Part shown: in pieces, positions 8,402-18,300 of the stretch
Numbering within the stretch: the stretch's first letter is position 1
How the letters are laid out: each line of letters starts with the position of its first letter
DNA from: an uncultured Bacteroidales bacterium
Lineage (GTDB): Bacteria; Bacteroidota; Bacteroidia; Bacteroidales; UBA932
NCBI GenBank assembly: GCA_944322715.1
Contig: CALUPT010000005.1
Location: 1-64,000, forward strand
Length of the DNA: 64,000 bases
Reading direction: 5' to 3'
Made by a program: the position numbers and the translations under genes
The notes under the pieces: model-generated
Seen by the model: the letters and a program-made list of their open reading frames with translations, nothing else
Databases searched by the model: none
Told to the model about the DNA's origin: nothing

Positions 8402-10171
8402 TTAGAAGGTTAGTTTGACGCCGAGGGTCATCGTCCTCTGCTGAGGATAATAGCCGTTCTGTACAGAAGGAGACTCTGGGTCGATGTTGAATTTAGACAA
8501 TGCACTGAAAGTAAGCAGGTTGTAACCCTCAAGATAGATGCGCAACGTCTCCACCCCTATCCGGCTCATCCATTTCTTCGGGAAAGTATAGCCTATCTGG
8601 GCAGTCTTGAGACGGATATAGTCTCCCTTCCTGTACCAGAAAGTGGATGCGTAGCCGTTGTTGAGGCTTCTCGGAGTGATTTCGAGACAAGGGAATTCGG
8701 CATCCGGATTCTCCGGTGTCCATGAATTGACCACAAGATATTCGGGTGCGTTTCCGAGCTGATAGAAAGGCCTCGAAAATGAAGTTGCACCATGTGAACC
8801 GTTAGCTGCACCTTCCGTTCCGCTGTATATTCCCTGTATGGCTATGTCATGCCCCAATCCCCAGGAGAAAAGCAGATCGATGTCGAAGCCTTTCCAGCTT
8901 GCATAGAAATTGAATGATCCCGTATGCGTCGGGACAGTGCTCCTGCCTACATAAGCCAGATCCTGCTGGATGGATATCGTACCGTCTCCGTTCAGGTCCA
9001 CATATCTGATATATCCCGGATATGCCGGACGGGAAGGGTCTGTGGCGGAATTGTCAATCTCTTCCTGGGTCTGGAAGAGTCCATCGGCCACAAGTCCGCG
9101 CTGGGCTCCGACCTGTTTCCCGGTGAGTCTCTGGTATTCGGGCGCATTTTCGGAATCTCCCGCATATTTCAGCCAACGGGCGTAGGCGTATGACCATACG
9201 ACCTTCATGCTGTAGAAGAAATCGCCTACGGTGTTGTAGTGGGACAAGGTAAGGTCAAAGCCCTTGTAGTCCACCTTGTTGACATTGGCGGTACTGAAAT
9301 AGTATCCGCCTGAAGATGGAGGATATGCACCGGTGACAGTGCTGAGCTTGCCGTATTCGTATTTGTAGAAAGCATCCAGTTCCATCCCGAAAAGGCCGTT
9401 CCACAGGGTGGCATCCAGTCCGATATTGTAGTTGAGGCACTGGGCCCATGTAAGGTTAGGATTACCGAGCACGCTTGCAGTTATATCGGACTGGCTCGCG
9501 CCACCGATTACGACGGCATTCTGGTTAAGGGCCATCGTATTCATCCACTGGAAAGACGAGATTCCGCTCGTCGCCGTCTTTCCTATACCTCCGCGGAGTT
9601 TCAGGTTATTGACCCATGAGGCATTGAACCAGTTCTCCTTGTTGATTCGCCAGGCGACGGATGCTCCCGGAAGCACCACCCAACGCCTGTTCATCCCGCC
9701 GAAGAGATAACTGCCGTCATACCTGACGGAGGCTTCCACATAATATCTGTCCGCATAGTTGTAGTTAACCCTTCCTACAAAACCCGCGACACGGGAGTGG
9801 CCGCTCGATCCGGCTATTTCCGGTATCTTGTTCTCCCCGGCCGTAGTGAGACTGGTTATATTGGACAGTTCATCCAGCTGGAGGAAATCAAGGCCGTAGC
9901 CCGTTGCACTGACAGAATGGCTTTTGGTCTCCCTTGTCTCGGCAAGAAGGAGCACATCCAGCGAATGGTCGCCGAAATCATTGTCGTAAGTGAGACTCGA
10001 CTGGGTGGTGAAAGTCCACTGGTTGCTCGCTGCCTCCGACAGGGTTGCAGTATCGCCTATGACCGAATAATAGCCTTTGGTATATGACAGTGTTTCAGTT
10101 GCAGAATTCGGAAGAGTAAGCAACATGATTTCCATAGGGGTACGGAGGCTCTTGGTCGTGGTATACCTCAT
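8402..10171 (-). CDS. SusC-family TonB-dependent transporter, C-terminal part (after frameshift)
   Basis: This 589-residue open frame is the beta-barrel half of a SusC protein. It contains typical late-barrel features (YNIGLDATLWNGLFGMELDAFYK, GYIRYVDLNGDGTISIQQD, and the C-terminal KWMSRIGVETLRIYLEGYNL) and ends in the aromatic TLGVKLTF strand used for outer-membrane insertion. It lacks a signal peptide and plug and cannot work alone. It continues the N-terminal frame at 10095-11552 after a one-base shift at a run of eight G on the coding strand (10178-10185). With seven G the frame reads ...KFQGGYDMRYTTTK..., giving a normal SusC of about 1050 residues. It is followed directly by its SusD partner. 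Confidence 0.85.
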   Translation of the reverse strand: MRYTTTKSLRTPMEIMLLTLPNSATETLSYTKGYYSVIGDTATLSEAASNQWTFTTQSSLTYDNDFGDHSLDVLLLAETRETKSHSVSATGYGLDFLQLDELSNITSLTTAGENKIPEIAGSSGHSRVAGFVGRVNYNYADRYYVEASVRYDGSYLFGGMNRRWVVLPGASVAWRINKENWFNASWVNNLKLRGGIGKTATSGISSFQWMNTMALNQNAVVIGGASQSDITASVLGNPNLTWAQCLNYNIGLDATLWNGLFGMELDAFYKYEYGKLSTVTGAYPPSSGGYYFSTANVNKVDYKGFDLTLSHYNTVGDFFYSMKVVWSYAYARWLKYAGDSENAPEYQRLTGKQVGAQRGLVADGLFQTQEEIDNSATDPSRPAYPGYIRYVDLNGDGTISIQQDLAYVGRSTVPTHTGSFNFYASWKGFDIDLLFSWGLGHDIAIQGIYSGTEGAANGSHGATSFSRPFYQLGNAPEYLVVNSWTPENPDAEFPCLEITPRSLNNGYASTFWYRKGDYIRLKTAQIGYTFPKKWMSRIGVETLRIYLEGYNLLTFSALSKFNIDPESPSVQNGYYPQQRTMTLGVKLTF

Positions 10172-11552
10172 GTCGTACCCCCCCCTGGAACTTGGCGCTC
10201 AGGCCTTTGAGCCACGGAGCATCGTATCTGAGACTGAAATTGGTCTGGATATATGTATTCCTCGAACGGCTGTACCCCGAATTGTCCCTTGATGCAAGAG
10301 GCGTTACCGGAGACCCGCTCGATGGGGTGGCCACCGGTATGAGGTCACCGTTTTCATCCGCAACAGCCTCAGGCACGTATGGCAGCGCATAGCATGTCTG
10401 TTGGGGAATATTCATGAAAGATTTGGGAGAAGCCGAGAAAAACGGCGCATCTCTGTCCTCTATCCTTCCCGCAATTCCCACATTGAGGGTCCAGGACTTT
10501 CGTATCCTGGCTTCCGCATTCAGCCTAAGGTTGATACGGTCATAGTCATAATTCCTGATATTTCCCTGCTCATCCAGATAGCCCATCGAAGCGAAGAACT
10601 TCACCTTCTCCCCTCCGCCGGAAGCCGATATGTTGTGGGTCTGGCGGAATCCTGTCCCGTATATCTTGTCGTACCAGTTGGTATTCCCCCATCCATCGAC
10701 TCCATCTATCATTTTCCGGACCTGCTCTGCAGTGAATACTTCCTCATCCCCCTGGAGCACGCGGGCCTTGTTGTACCAGTATGCATAACTCGGAGCATCG
10801 AGCCATTTCTGCTTCTCCGCATTCTGGCTGATGCCGACAGTCCCGGTATAGCTTATCCTCACCTTCTCGTCACGGCCCTGCCTTGTGGTCACCACGAATG
10901 CGCCGCTGGCATCCAGACCGTAGACCGCCACTGCCGAAGCATCCTTCAGCACTGAAATTGATTCTATCTCATTAGGATCCAGACCGTTGAAATCCGCTGC
11001 AGAACGCCGGATCCCATCTATGACATAGATGATGTTGCCCTGTCCTCTTATGGTCAGGGAAGCGTTATCCGCCCCCGGCTGTCCGCTGGCCTGGAATGCG
11101 GCTATGCCGGCTATCCTCGACCCGACCATATTGCTTATGCTCATTGTAGGAGCGCGTAGAATCTCCTCATCGGAGACTGTCGAGATGGCACCGGTCAGAC
11201 TTGACCTTTTCTGGGTTCCGTATCCGACGACCACCGTCTCTTCCAGAAAAGCCACATCCTCCCTCATGGTCACATCGATCAGGGCCCTGTCCCCTACCCT
11301 GATGTTCTGTGTCTCCATTCCGAGATATGAAAACCGGAGGATGTCCGTGCTTCCGGCCAGAAGGGACCAGCGCCCGTCTACATCGGTTACGGTGCCCGTA
11401 TTTGTACCCTTTATCAATACCGAGACGCCTGGCAACGGATTGCCTTCGGCGTCTTTTACCTGACCTTTGACAGATGTCTGCGCGGACATCCCTGCGGCAA
11501 ACAGCATGAATGCCGACAGAAGGGTCAACAATTTGGGAGCCAAATTATACAT
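10095..11552 (-). CDS. SusC-family TonB-dependent transporter, N-terminal part (before frameshift)
   Basis: This 485-residue frame encodes the start of a SusC transporter. It has a Sec signal peptide ending near MSAQ, a carboxypeptidase-regulatory-like domain (VKGQVKDAEGNPLPGVSVLI), a TonB-box-like EETVVVGYGTQKR, the plug domain (LTIRGQGNIIYVIDGI, ISVLKDASAVAVYG) and the first barrel strands. The last 30 or so residues are out of frame and end early. The cause is one extra base in a G8 tract (10178-10185, C8 on the plus strand). This is either a real off-state (slippage), a decayed gene, or an assembly error. It is the first gene of the amino-sugar operon; a TAATTTTG -7 element lies upstream at 11598-11605. 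Confidence 0.85.
   Translation of the reverse strand: MYNLAPKLLTLLSAFMLFAAGMSAQTSVKGQVKDAEGNPLPGVSVLIKGTNTGTVTDVDGRWSLLAGSTDILRFSYLGMETQNIRVGDRALIDVTMREDVAFLEETVVVGYGTQKRSSLTGAISTVSDEEILRAPTMSISNMVGSRIAGIAAFQASGQPGADNASLTIRGQGNIIYVIDGIRRSAADFNGLDPNEIESISVLKDASAVAVYGLDASGAFVVTTRQGRDEKVRISYTGTVGISQNAEKQKWLDAPSYAYWYNKARVLQGDEEVFTAEQVRKMIDGVDGWGNTNWYDKIYGTGFRQTHNISASGGGEKVKFFASMGYLDEQGNIRNYDYDRINLRLNAEARIRKSWTLNVGIAGRIEDRDAPFFSASPKSFMNIPQQTCYALPYVPEAVADENGDLIPVATPSSGSPVTPLASRDNSGYSRSRNTYIQTNFSLRYDAPWLKGLSAKFQGGVRHEVYHDQEPPYPYGNHVAYSSEFCN
10178..10185 (-). repeat. G8 homopolymer tract at the SusC frameshift
   Basis: There are eight consecutive G on the coding (minus) strand. Seven would join the two SusC frames perfectly, so the tract is exactly where a slipped-strand indel would switch the transporter on or off. 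The site lies in early barrel-coding sequence, not near a repeat or insertion. Sequencing error in the homopolymer is the simple alternative. Confidence 0.8.
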
Positions 11553-11597
11553 AACAGAAGTTTTTAGTTGTTATTACCTGATGCAGTTAGCCATTGA

Positions 11598-11605
11598 CAA
11601 AATTA
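11598..11605 (-). promoter_or_regulatory. Bacteroidetes-type -7 element for the amino-sugar operon
   Basis: Read on the minus strand the bases are TAATTTTG, matching the TAnnTTTG consensus of the Bacteroidetes primary sigma factor. It lies 46 bases upstream of the SusC start codon. A TTG trinucleotide (11629-11631) sits 23 bases further upstream, a little wider than usual for the -33 element. The site is in the gap between the XylR-like regulator gene and SusC. Confidence 0.5.
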
Positions 11606-11643
11606 CAATAGCATCTACATGGATAACGCAATAAAAACGACAA

Positions 11644-12804
11644 TCAATCCTCACATTGCGCAAAAATATGGTTTTTGTTACGGTATTCCTTGGGGGAACA
11701 GCCGAAAATCTTCCTGAATACACGGGCTATGTTGGTATAGTCATTGAATCCTGCTTCAGCGGCCAGATCTATAAGCTGCCTGTCTGTTGTTATCAGAAGC
11801 TCAGCCAGATGCCTGCACCGGCAGCCAAGAAGATACTGCCAGATGGAGGTGCCTACCGCCTGTCTGAACTTGACCTCGAGGTTTCTCCGGGACATCGGTA
11901 TGTCGGCAAGCAGAGTCCCGACAGTCAGCGGCTGGGCGTAATCATTGTCTATCCGCTGTACTACTTTCTTTATGTACGGGTCAGATATGTCATATTTTTC
12001 CGTCGACTGGCGGGTTACGATACGGACAGGGCTGATCACTACATCCCTCGCACCGTTGAAGTTCCCGTCTATCATCTCATGAATGAGCCGTCCCAGGGCA
12101 TATCCTCCCGCCTTGACATTGAGTTCCACAGATGAAATCGGAGGGTCTGATATGCTGCAGATGAGCTCATCGTTGTCAACCCCGAGCACCGAGATGTCAT
12201 CCGGAATATGAAGATCCCCCATCTTGCATGTCTCGGAGACATAAAGGGCATTCTCATCATCACAGCAAAACAAAGCCACAGGTTTCGGCAGCATCTCCAG
12301 CCATGACCTGAGGCTTTCCCTCAACCCCGGGTCATCTTTCTGCGCATATTCAAAACAGAAGAACTTCCCTCCGCGCGAACTGACATATTCACGGAACGCA
12401 TCCCTCCGCTCACACGACCACACCACTCCCTCGATGCCCATATATGCAAAATTCCTGTATCCTTTCTGCAAAAAGAACTGTGCGGCCATATACCCCGCAC
12501 TCCTGTAGTCTCCGGTCAGGTTTGAGCAGTCTAAGCGCCTGTGATGATAGTTCTGGTAGACTACGGGAATGTCCAGTTCTTTCCGGATATCGAGTTCATC
12601 ATTGTCCCATCTGCCGATGACTGCATCCGCCTTCCATTCCCTGGCATACCTTATTATACCTTCATCCCCGTATATCGCCCGGAACGATGGGGGAAGACGA
12701 TAGAAAAGCCACGGCCCGTGCTCGGAAGAATACTTCACCAGCCCGCGCAGAATGTTCCTCTCAAATTCGCTGGCGTAGTCCAGCAGAAGCAGAATCTTGT
12801 ACAT
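11644..12804 (-). CDS. XylR-like transcription regulator (LacI-type sensor plus AraC DNA-binding domain)
   Basis: Cytoplasmic one-component regulator of about 386 residues. The first 270 residues resemble a periplasmic-binding-protein fold of the LacI/XylR type (ILLLLDYASEFERNILRGLVKY; IPDDISVLGVDNDELICSISDPPISSVELN). Residues about 280-380 carry two AraC helix-turn-helix units (LTVGTLLADIPMSRRNLEVKFRQAVG and LIDLAAEAGFNDYTNIARVFRKIFGCSPKEYR). The ATG at 12804 is preferred to the TTG at 12813. It lies directly upstream of, and on the same strand as, the amino-sugar SusC operon, so it most likely senses a released sugar and controls that locus. The ligand is inferred only. Confidence 0.88.
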   Translation of the reverse strand: MYKILLLLDYASEFERNILRGLVKYSSEHGPWLFYRLPPSFRAIYGDEGIIRYAREWKADAVIGRWDNDELDIRKELDIPVVYQNYHHRRLDCSNLTGDYRSAGYMAAQFFLQKGYRNFAYMGIEGVVWSCERRDAFREYVSSRGGKFFCFEYAQKDDPGLRESLRSWLEMLPKPVALFCCDDENALYVSETCKMGDLHIPDDISVLGVDNDELICSISDPPISSVELNVKAGGYALGRLIHEMIDGNFNGARDVVISPVRIVTRQSTEKYDISDPYIKKVVQRIDNDYAQPLTVGTLLADIPMSRRNLEVKFRQAVGTSIWQYLLGCRCRHLAELLITTDRQLIDLAAEAGFNDYTNIARVFRKIFGCSPKEYRNKNHIFAQCED

Positions 12805-12885
12805 AAGCAACAATGGTTGGCACTAATATACCGGAAAAATTCTTAAATTAGCGCCCTGTCGGGAATAAAAACGCATAAAAATATC

Positions 12886-13971
12886 ATGACACGAATCCTA
12901 TTGGCCGCAATCATGACTGCAATTACAGTCCAGGTCTTTGCGCAGACACCGAAGAATGTGAAATATGTCTTTACGGAGGCTTCTGACCTCAACCTCATCG
13001 GAAAACTGATGGATACACCCAACCCGTACCACCGGGTGGACACATGCGTGTTCAAGGGTTTCACCAAAGGGGAGAACGACCAGGTGAGATGCTCGGCCGG
13101 ACTGGCTGTCCTTTTCCGGACAAACTCGACCACCATATCCGTCAAGTCGGAATTCGGGTTCATGAACTACGGTGAAAATACTATGGGTATCGCCCTCCGG
13201 GGATATGACCTCTACATAAAGGACATTGACGGCAAATGGATTTATGCTGCCTCCAAAGTTGATGGGAGGAACCGTGGCAACTGCGTGCTCATCAAAGACA
13301 TGGACAATTCAGAAAAAGAGTGTATGCTGTATCTGCCGATCTACAGCGAAGAATATTCCGTCAAGATCGGAGTGGAGGAAGGCTCCACAATCGAAGCTCT
13401 CGACTCCCCGTTCAGGCACAGGGTGGCAATCTTCGGATCAAGCTTCACACAGGGTATCAGCGTAAGCCGGGCCGGCATGAGCTACCCGATGCAGTTCATG
13501 CGCAACACCGGAATCCAGCTGCTGAGCCTCGGATGCAGCGGCAACTGCAAACTCCAGCCATATTTTGCCGATGTACTGGCCGCTTCAGATGTCGATGCCA
13601 TGATATTCGATGCATTCTCCAATCCATCGGCGGAAATGATAAAGGAGAGGCTTTTCCCGTTCATCGAAAAGATACAGGCTGCCAAACCGGGCATTCCGCT
13701 GATCTTCATGCAGACAATCTACCGTGAAAGCCGCAATTTCTGCAAGTCATCCGACAGTTTCGAACAGGCGAAACAGGATATGGCCGAAACCCTGATGGAA
13801 GAGGCGGTAAAGAAATATGAAAATGTCTATTTCATCCGGACAAATGCTTCAGACCCGAGCAGGGACACCTCTGTGGATGGGACACATCCATCCGACTGGG
13901 GTTATATGTACTGGGCGAAATCAATCGAGAAACCAGTACTGAAAATCCTGAAGAAACACGGTCTGGAATAA
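12886..13971 (+). CDS. Secreted SGNH/GDSL-type hydrolase with GxDLY domain
   Basis: Predicted exported esterase of 361 residues with a signal peptide ending near VFAQ. An N-terminal beta domain (about 25-170) includes ALRGYDLYIKD, the GxDLY signature of the domain that precedes the GDSL_3 lipase domain. The catalytic domain (about 175-360) has the nucleophile block FGSSFTQG and the Asp-His block DGTHPSDWGY, so the catalytic set is complete. Likely activity is removal of ester groups (such as acetyl) from a carbohydrate. It is divergent from the XylR-like regulator and one base from the thioredoxin-like gene (TAATG overlap), so it forms a pair with that gene. Confidence 0.82.
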   Translation: MTRILLAAIMTAITVQVFAQTPKNVKYVFTEASDLNLIGKLMDTPNPYHRVDTCVFKGFTKGENDQVRCSAGLAVLFRTNSTTISVKSEFGFMNYGENTMGIALRGYDLYIKDIDGKWIYAASKVDGRNRGNCVLIKDMDNSEKECMLYLPIYSEEYSVKIGVEEGSTIEALDSPFRHRVAIFGSSFTQGISVSRAGMSYPMQFMRNTGIQLLSLGCSGNCKLQPYFADVLAASDVDAMIFDAFSNPSAEMIKERLFPFIEKIQAAKPGIPLIFMQTIYRESRNFCKSSDSFEQAKQDMAETLMEEAVKKYENVYFIRTNASDPSRDTSVDGTHPSDWGYMYWAKSIEKPVLKILKKHGLE

Positions 13972-14639
13972 TGAGAAAAGAGTCCTGCATATCCGGAACA
14001 ATTCCCGGATGGATACGGCGGCTGGCACCGGTGCTGGTTGCAGTCTGCCTGACATCGTGCATCAAGGACAGGATACCGCAGGGTGCAGACCTGGAGGCCG
14101 GTGACAGGCTGCCGGAATTCTCCGTGACCTTGAATGATGGCTCCACGGTATCCACTGCCGACATACTCGGAGGCATATCATGCATTGTATTCTTCCACAC
14201 GGGATGTCCGGACTGCCAGAAGACCCTGCCTCTGGTACAGCAGCTCTATGACAGATACAGTGTTTCAGAACAAACATCCGGCAACAATACCATATCTGAT
14301 GAAGCCGGCAGTAATACAGTTCCAGACATTGCAACCGGACAGGTCAGGTTTCTCTGCATAAGCCGTGAAGAAGATGCCGGCTCCGTAGAGGAATACTGGG
14401 CTGAACACGGATATACGATGCCGTACTCAGCCCAGGAAAGCCGGGAAATCTACAACCTGTTCGCGACATACGCCGTCCCGCGCATCTATATTTCCGACAT
14501 TGACGGTGTCATCCGCTCAATCTGGACAGACAATCCCCTCCCGACTTTCGATGAGCTCGAAACCGCCCTTTTAGATGCCATGCCGTTCGGCATGAACCCG
14601 AACGAATTCCAGAAGAAAATGGCCGACCAGCCGTCTTGA
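13971..14639 (+). CDS. Thioredoxin-like lipoprotein
   Basis: A 222-residue protein with an N-terminal membrane signal and lipobox VCLTSC at about residue 27. The rest is a TlpA/AhpC-TSA-like thioredoxin fold: GDRLPEFSVTLNDGSTV, then FFHTGCPDCQKTLP with a CPDC redox pair, and AVPRIYISDIDGVI with the cis-Pro. It would act in the periplasm or at the outer membrane in thiol-disulfide exchange. An acidic insertion of about 30 residues (TSGNNTISDEAGSNTVPD region) sits between the CPDC helix and the next strand. Its ATG overlaps the stop of the SGNH hydrolase, which indicates co-translation; a functional link between the two is not known to me. Confidence 0.82.
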   Translation: MRKESCISGTIPGWIRRLAPVLVAVCLTSCIKDRIPQGADLEAGDRLPEFSVTLNDGSTVSTADILGGISCIVFFHTGCPDCQKTLPLVQQLYDRYSVSEQTSGNNTISDEAGSNTVPDIATGQVRFLCISREEDAGSVEEYWAEHGYTMPYSAQESREIYNLFATYAVPRIYISDIDGVIRSIWTDNPLPTFDELETALLDAMPFGMNPNEFQKKMADQPS

Positions 14640-14694
14640 TATATCCATTCCTATCCGTCTGAATCCGGCCGGACAATTTTACCTGCAATGCCGG

Positions 14695-15300
14695 TCACGG
14701 CAGGAGAAGATGCTCCATCTGACTGACTATGTATGGCTTCCACTGGGAGAGGATATCGCTGTAGCTGAGACCTTCCGTGACAAATACGGCATTGACCATG
14801 GCGCGAGAGAGGACGGGGAAGAGCATAAGCCCGTAGAAAGCGAACAGCACATCATAGATGGGCACCTGCCTGAGTCTGCCTGCATCCATCTCCGCCTGCA
14901 GGATCTCCTGTATCCTGACAAAATAGCCGGGCATCCCCATATCCTTTACCGTAGCCTCAAGATGCGATATGTCCCTGTTCGCCTCTCCGAGAACAAAGGC
15001 AGGCAGATAGGGATATTCCATAAAGGTCTCCATATATTCATCCACTATCTCCCCTATCCTTTCCCCTATGGGCCTGTCTTGTGTCAGGATGTATTCTATC
15101 TTCGGGACCACGGCCGAGATAATGTCAGCGAATACTGCAGAGAACATTTTGTCCTTGGTCCGGAAATAATAGTGCAGGGAGGGACGGTTGATTCCGGCAG
15201 CCTGGGCGATGTCGCTCATGCTGGTCTTCTCGTATCCCCGCTCTATGAACAGACGGCGGGCCTCCCTGATTATCCTTTCTTCTGTGTCGTTGCCGGTCAT
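14695..15300 (-). CDS. TetR/AcrR-family transcription regulator
   Basis: A 201-residue repressor. Residues 8-55 form the TetR helix-turn-helix (IIREARRLFIERGYEKTSMS, DIAQAAGINRPSLHYYFRTK), and the remaining helices are a ligand-binding and dimerisation domain. The gene follows the large CoA-dehydratase activase by only 13 bases on the same strand, so it probably forms an operon with it and may regulate it, perhaps in response to an acyl-CoA or related compound (inference). It converges with the thioredoxin-like gene; the 55-base gap has no clear terminator. Confidence 0.9.
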   Translation of the reverse strand: MTGNDTEERIIREARRLFIERGYEKTSMSDIAQAAGINRPSLHYYFRTKDKMFSAVFADIISAVVPKIEYILTQDRPIGERIGEIVDEYMETFMEYPYLPAFVLGEANRDISHLEATVKDMGMPGYFVRIQEILQAEMDAGRLRQVPIYDVLFAFYGLMLFPVLSRAMVNAVFVTEGLSYSDILSQWKPYIVSQMEHLLLP

Positions 15301-15313
15301 GGATGTCTATGTT

Positions 15314-18300
15314 TTAGCGGGATGGTATAACTGTATCTTCACTCATTTCAGGATGACATTTCCGCGCAGCTTGTCCAGAAGCGATGGGATGTTCCGGATC
15401 CGGCATCCTTATATTGTCGATGAAAAGGAGGAGGCGGTTGATAATGTTCACATCGCTGACTCCGCTGTCGAAATCTACAGAAAGCAGGTTTACCTCCGGA
15501 TATACCTTCTTTATCCTGTTCTCTATCCCCCTTTCGACTATATGGTTGGCTATGCATCCGAACGGCTGCAGAGAAATCACATTTCTGACACCGTGCCGGC
15601 AATAGGAGGCTATCTCGGCAGGAAGGAGCCAGCCCTCCCCGAAAATCGCATTGAGGGAAACCAGTTCCCTGCCGTACTCGGCCTCCTCGAATATGTCACC
15701 GAAAGGCCTGTAATATCGGAACCCGGATGCCCTGCGGTCAACCTCCCGCACTTTCTTCATCAGGAAGCCGTAGAATCCGCTGAAGACAAACTCCGGCACA
15801 CGGCTCTTTTCCAGGCCTGTCTGCTTCTTGGTCCTGCGGTTCACGAAATACTGGAGAAAGAAATCCGTCAGCACAGGAGGGACAATCTCTATCCCTCTGT
15901 CCATCAGCCATCCGGTCACATTCCTGTGAGCGAACGGATTGAATTTCAGATATATTTCTCCGACAACCCCCACCTTTGCCGTTTCCATGTCTTCGCATAT
16001 ATCATCGAATTCCTCCGCTGCCTTCTCTATGAGGGAAAGCAGCCGCCCGGAGATATTCTTCCCCTCGCGTATGACTTTCGCGCCCATGTCCAGATACCTG
16101 TCCTTAAGCCTCGCAGCCGCGCCCCGGACGGTCTCCCTGACTGCGGCAGGATAATAGAACTTGGCAATGCAGTCGCTGTAAAGTATGGCATGGAATGCAG
16201 GCATGACGATCCTGGCCCAGTTGACCCTGAATCCGGGCTGCCTGTTCTCTATACCGCTGCCGACAGAGACGGAAACGACAGGGACATCTCCGTATCCGGC
16301 ATCGACCAGAGCCTTCTTTATCAGGGATATGTAGTTGCTCGCCCTGCACTGTCCGCCCGTCTGTGTAATGGCCACTGCGGTACGGGACGTATCGTATCTG
16401 CCTGATTCAAGGGCCTTGATTATGTCCCCGACTACCAATGTGGCCGGATAGCAGACCTCGTTGTTGGCATATTTCAGCCCCCGTTCGCCGGACTCCGCAT
16501 CGCTTATCGGAAGATTTTCCACATCGTATCCGGCCAGTTCCATAACAGCCGGGATAAGAGGCGAAATGAAAGGGGTGAAGAACGGGACAAGTATCTTCCT
16601 GTGCCTGTCCTCTTCCCCGAATACCGGCACTGTCCGGAATCCGGCTGCATTACGCTGTCTGTCGCGCGACAGTTTCAGGCTTTCCACAAGTGACCTTACC
16701 CGCAGTTTCATCGAGCCCGCATTGTCGATGTCATCCAGTTTCAGCAATGTCAGCGACTTGCCGTGTGCCGACAGCACATCCCTCACGGCATCCGTAAGGA
16801 AGGCATCCGGGCCGCATCCGAACGATGTAAGCTGGACGCACTGGACATCATCCCCCTGCAAGGCAGCCCATTTCGCGGCTTTCAGAATCCTGTTGGTATA
16901 GGCCCACTGCGAGACGAAGTGGACATCATCGAGAGGGATATCCATTCCCCTGACAATGTCATCCGAAATGACGTCCGCCCCCATCTCCGCCACGATGTCG
17001 GATACCTTGTGCTGTATCAGAGGGTCGGCATGATACGGGCGGCCTGTCAGCAGGATAACGAGCCGGCCGTGCCTCCTTGCATCCTCAAGGCGCTCCAGAC
17101 ATGCCCCGGATATATCCTCCGCATACTTTTCCTCCGCTGCTTCCGCACGCAGGACCGCATTGGAAGCCGTCTTGCGGTCCACTCCGAGCCCGGTCAGGTA
17201 AGCAATACATTGCCGGTGCATCTGCTCCCTGTCCTTGAATGTCACTACCGGGGAATCTATCGGCACCTTGCCGGACTGCACGCTCCGGATTACCTCCGAA
17301 TACCCTGTGACTATAGGGCAATTATAACTGTTCTGCTCCTTCCCTGGCTTTTCGTAGACCACAAAAGGCATGAGAATCCTGTCCACCTGCCTTGCCGCAA
17401 GATTCTCTATATGGCTATGGACAATCTTGGCAGGGAAGCATATATTGTCCGACATCACCAGCCCTGCAACCTTCTCGTATGCCTTGTAAGAAGATGGATC
17501 CGACAGGACCGCATCCATCCCGCATGAAACGATCAAAGTATGCCAGAACGGGAAATCCTCATACATGTTGAGACATCTCGGTATGCCTATCCTCAAACCG
17601 GCGTGTTTTCCGGATACGCATCCGGCCGGCATGGCGCCGTCTTCGCGGCCGGCTCCATCCATCCTGTTGCCGTCCATAGCCTTGCCGAAAAGCAGTTCCA
17701 GCTTCTTGCCATAGACATTGTCACCGCGGAGACGTGCGCCGGCTCCGTTCGAGAACACCCTCTCGCACCGGTTCCCGGCGTAATAGTCCTTCCCGTTCCC
17801 GAAACGGTAACGCACCACCATGCAGTTGTTTTCACAACCGCGGCAGTTAAGCGAAGATGTCGTATATTCCGCCCTTGACAGCATCTCCCGCAGTCCGACA
17901 GGGACACAGCGGACAGTCTCTCCCGCCTCCTCCCTTTCCTTTGCATACAGAGCACAGCCGTATGCTCCCATAAGTTCCGGAGCATCGCATCTCGACACCT
18001 TGCATCCCGTAAGGTTTTCGAGCGCCTTCACCACGGCATCATTGCGCATTGTCCCTCCCTGGACGACAATATGGCTGCCGAGAGCGGACGGACTGTTGAG
18101 TTTAAGCACCTTGTACAGACAGTTCCTCACCACTGAATACGAAAGCCCTGCCGCAATGTCCTCCATACGGGCGCCTTCACGGAGAACCTGCTTCACCTTT
18201 GAGTTCATAAAGACAGTGCATCTGGTCCCGAGGTCACACGGCGCCTTCGACCGGCAGGCAGCCTCAGCGAACTCCGCTGCGGAAAAGCCGAGAGACCTGG

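Noticed and set aside
15188..16405. Plus-strand open frame (405 residues) opposite the activase and TetR genes
   Set aside because: Antisense to clear family members, no start context or domain; a product of skewed codon use.
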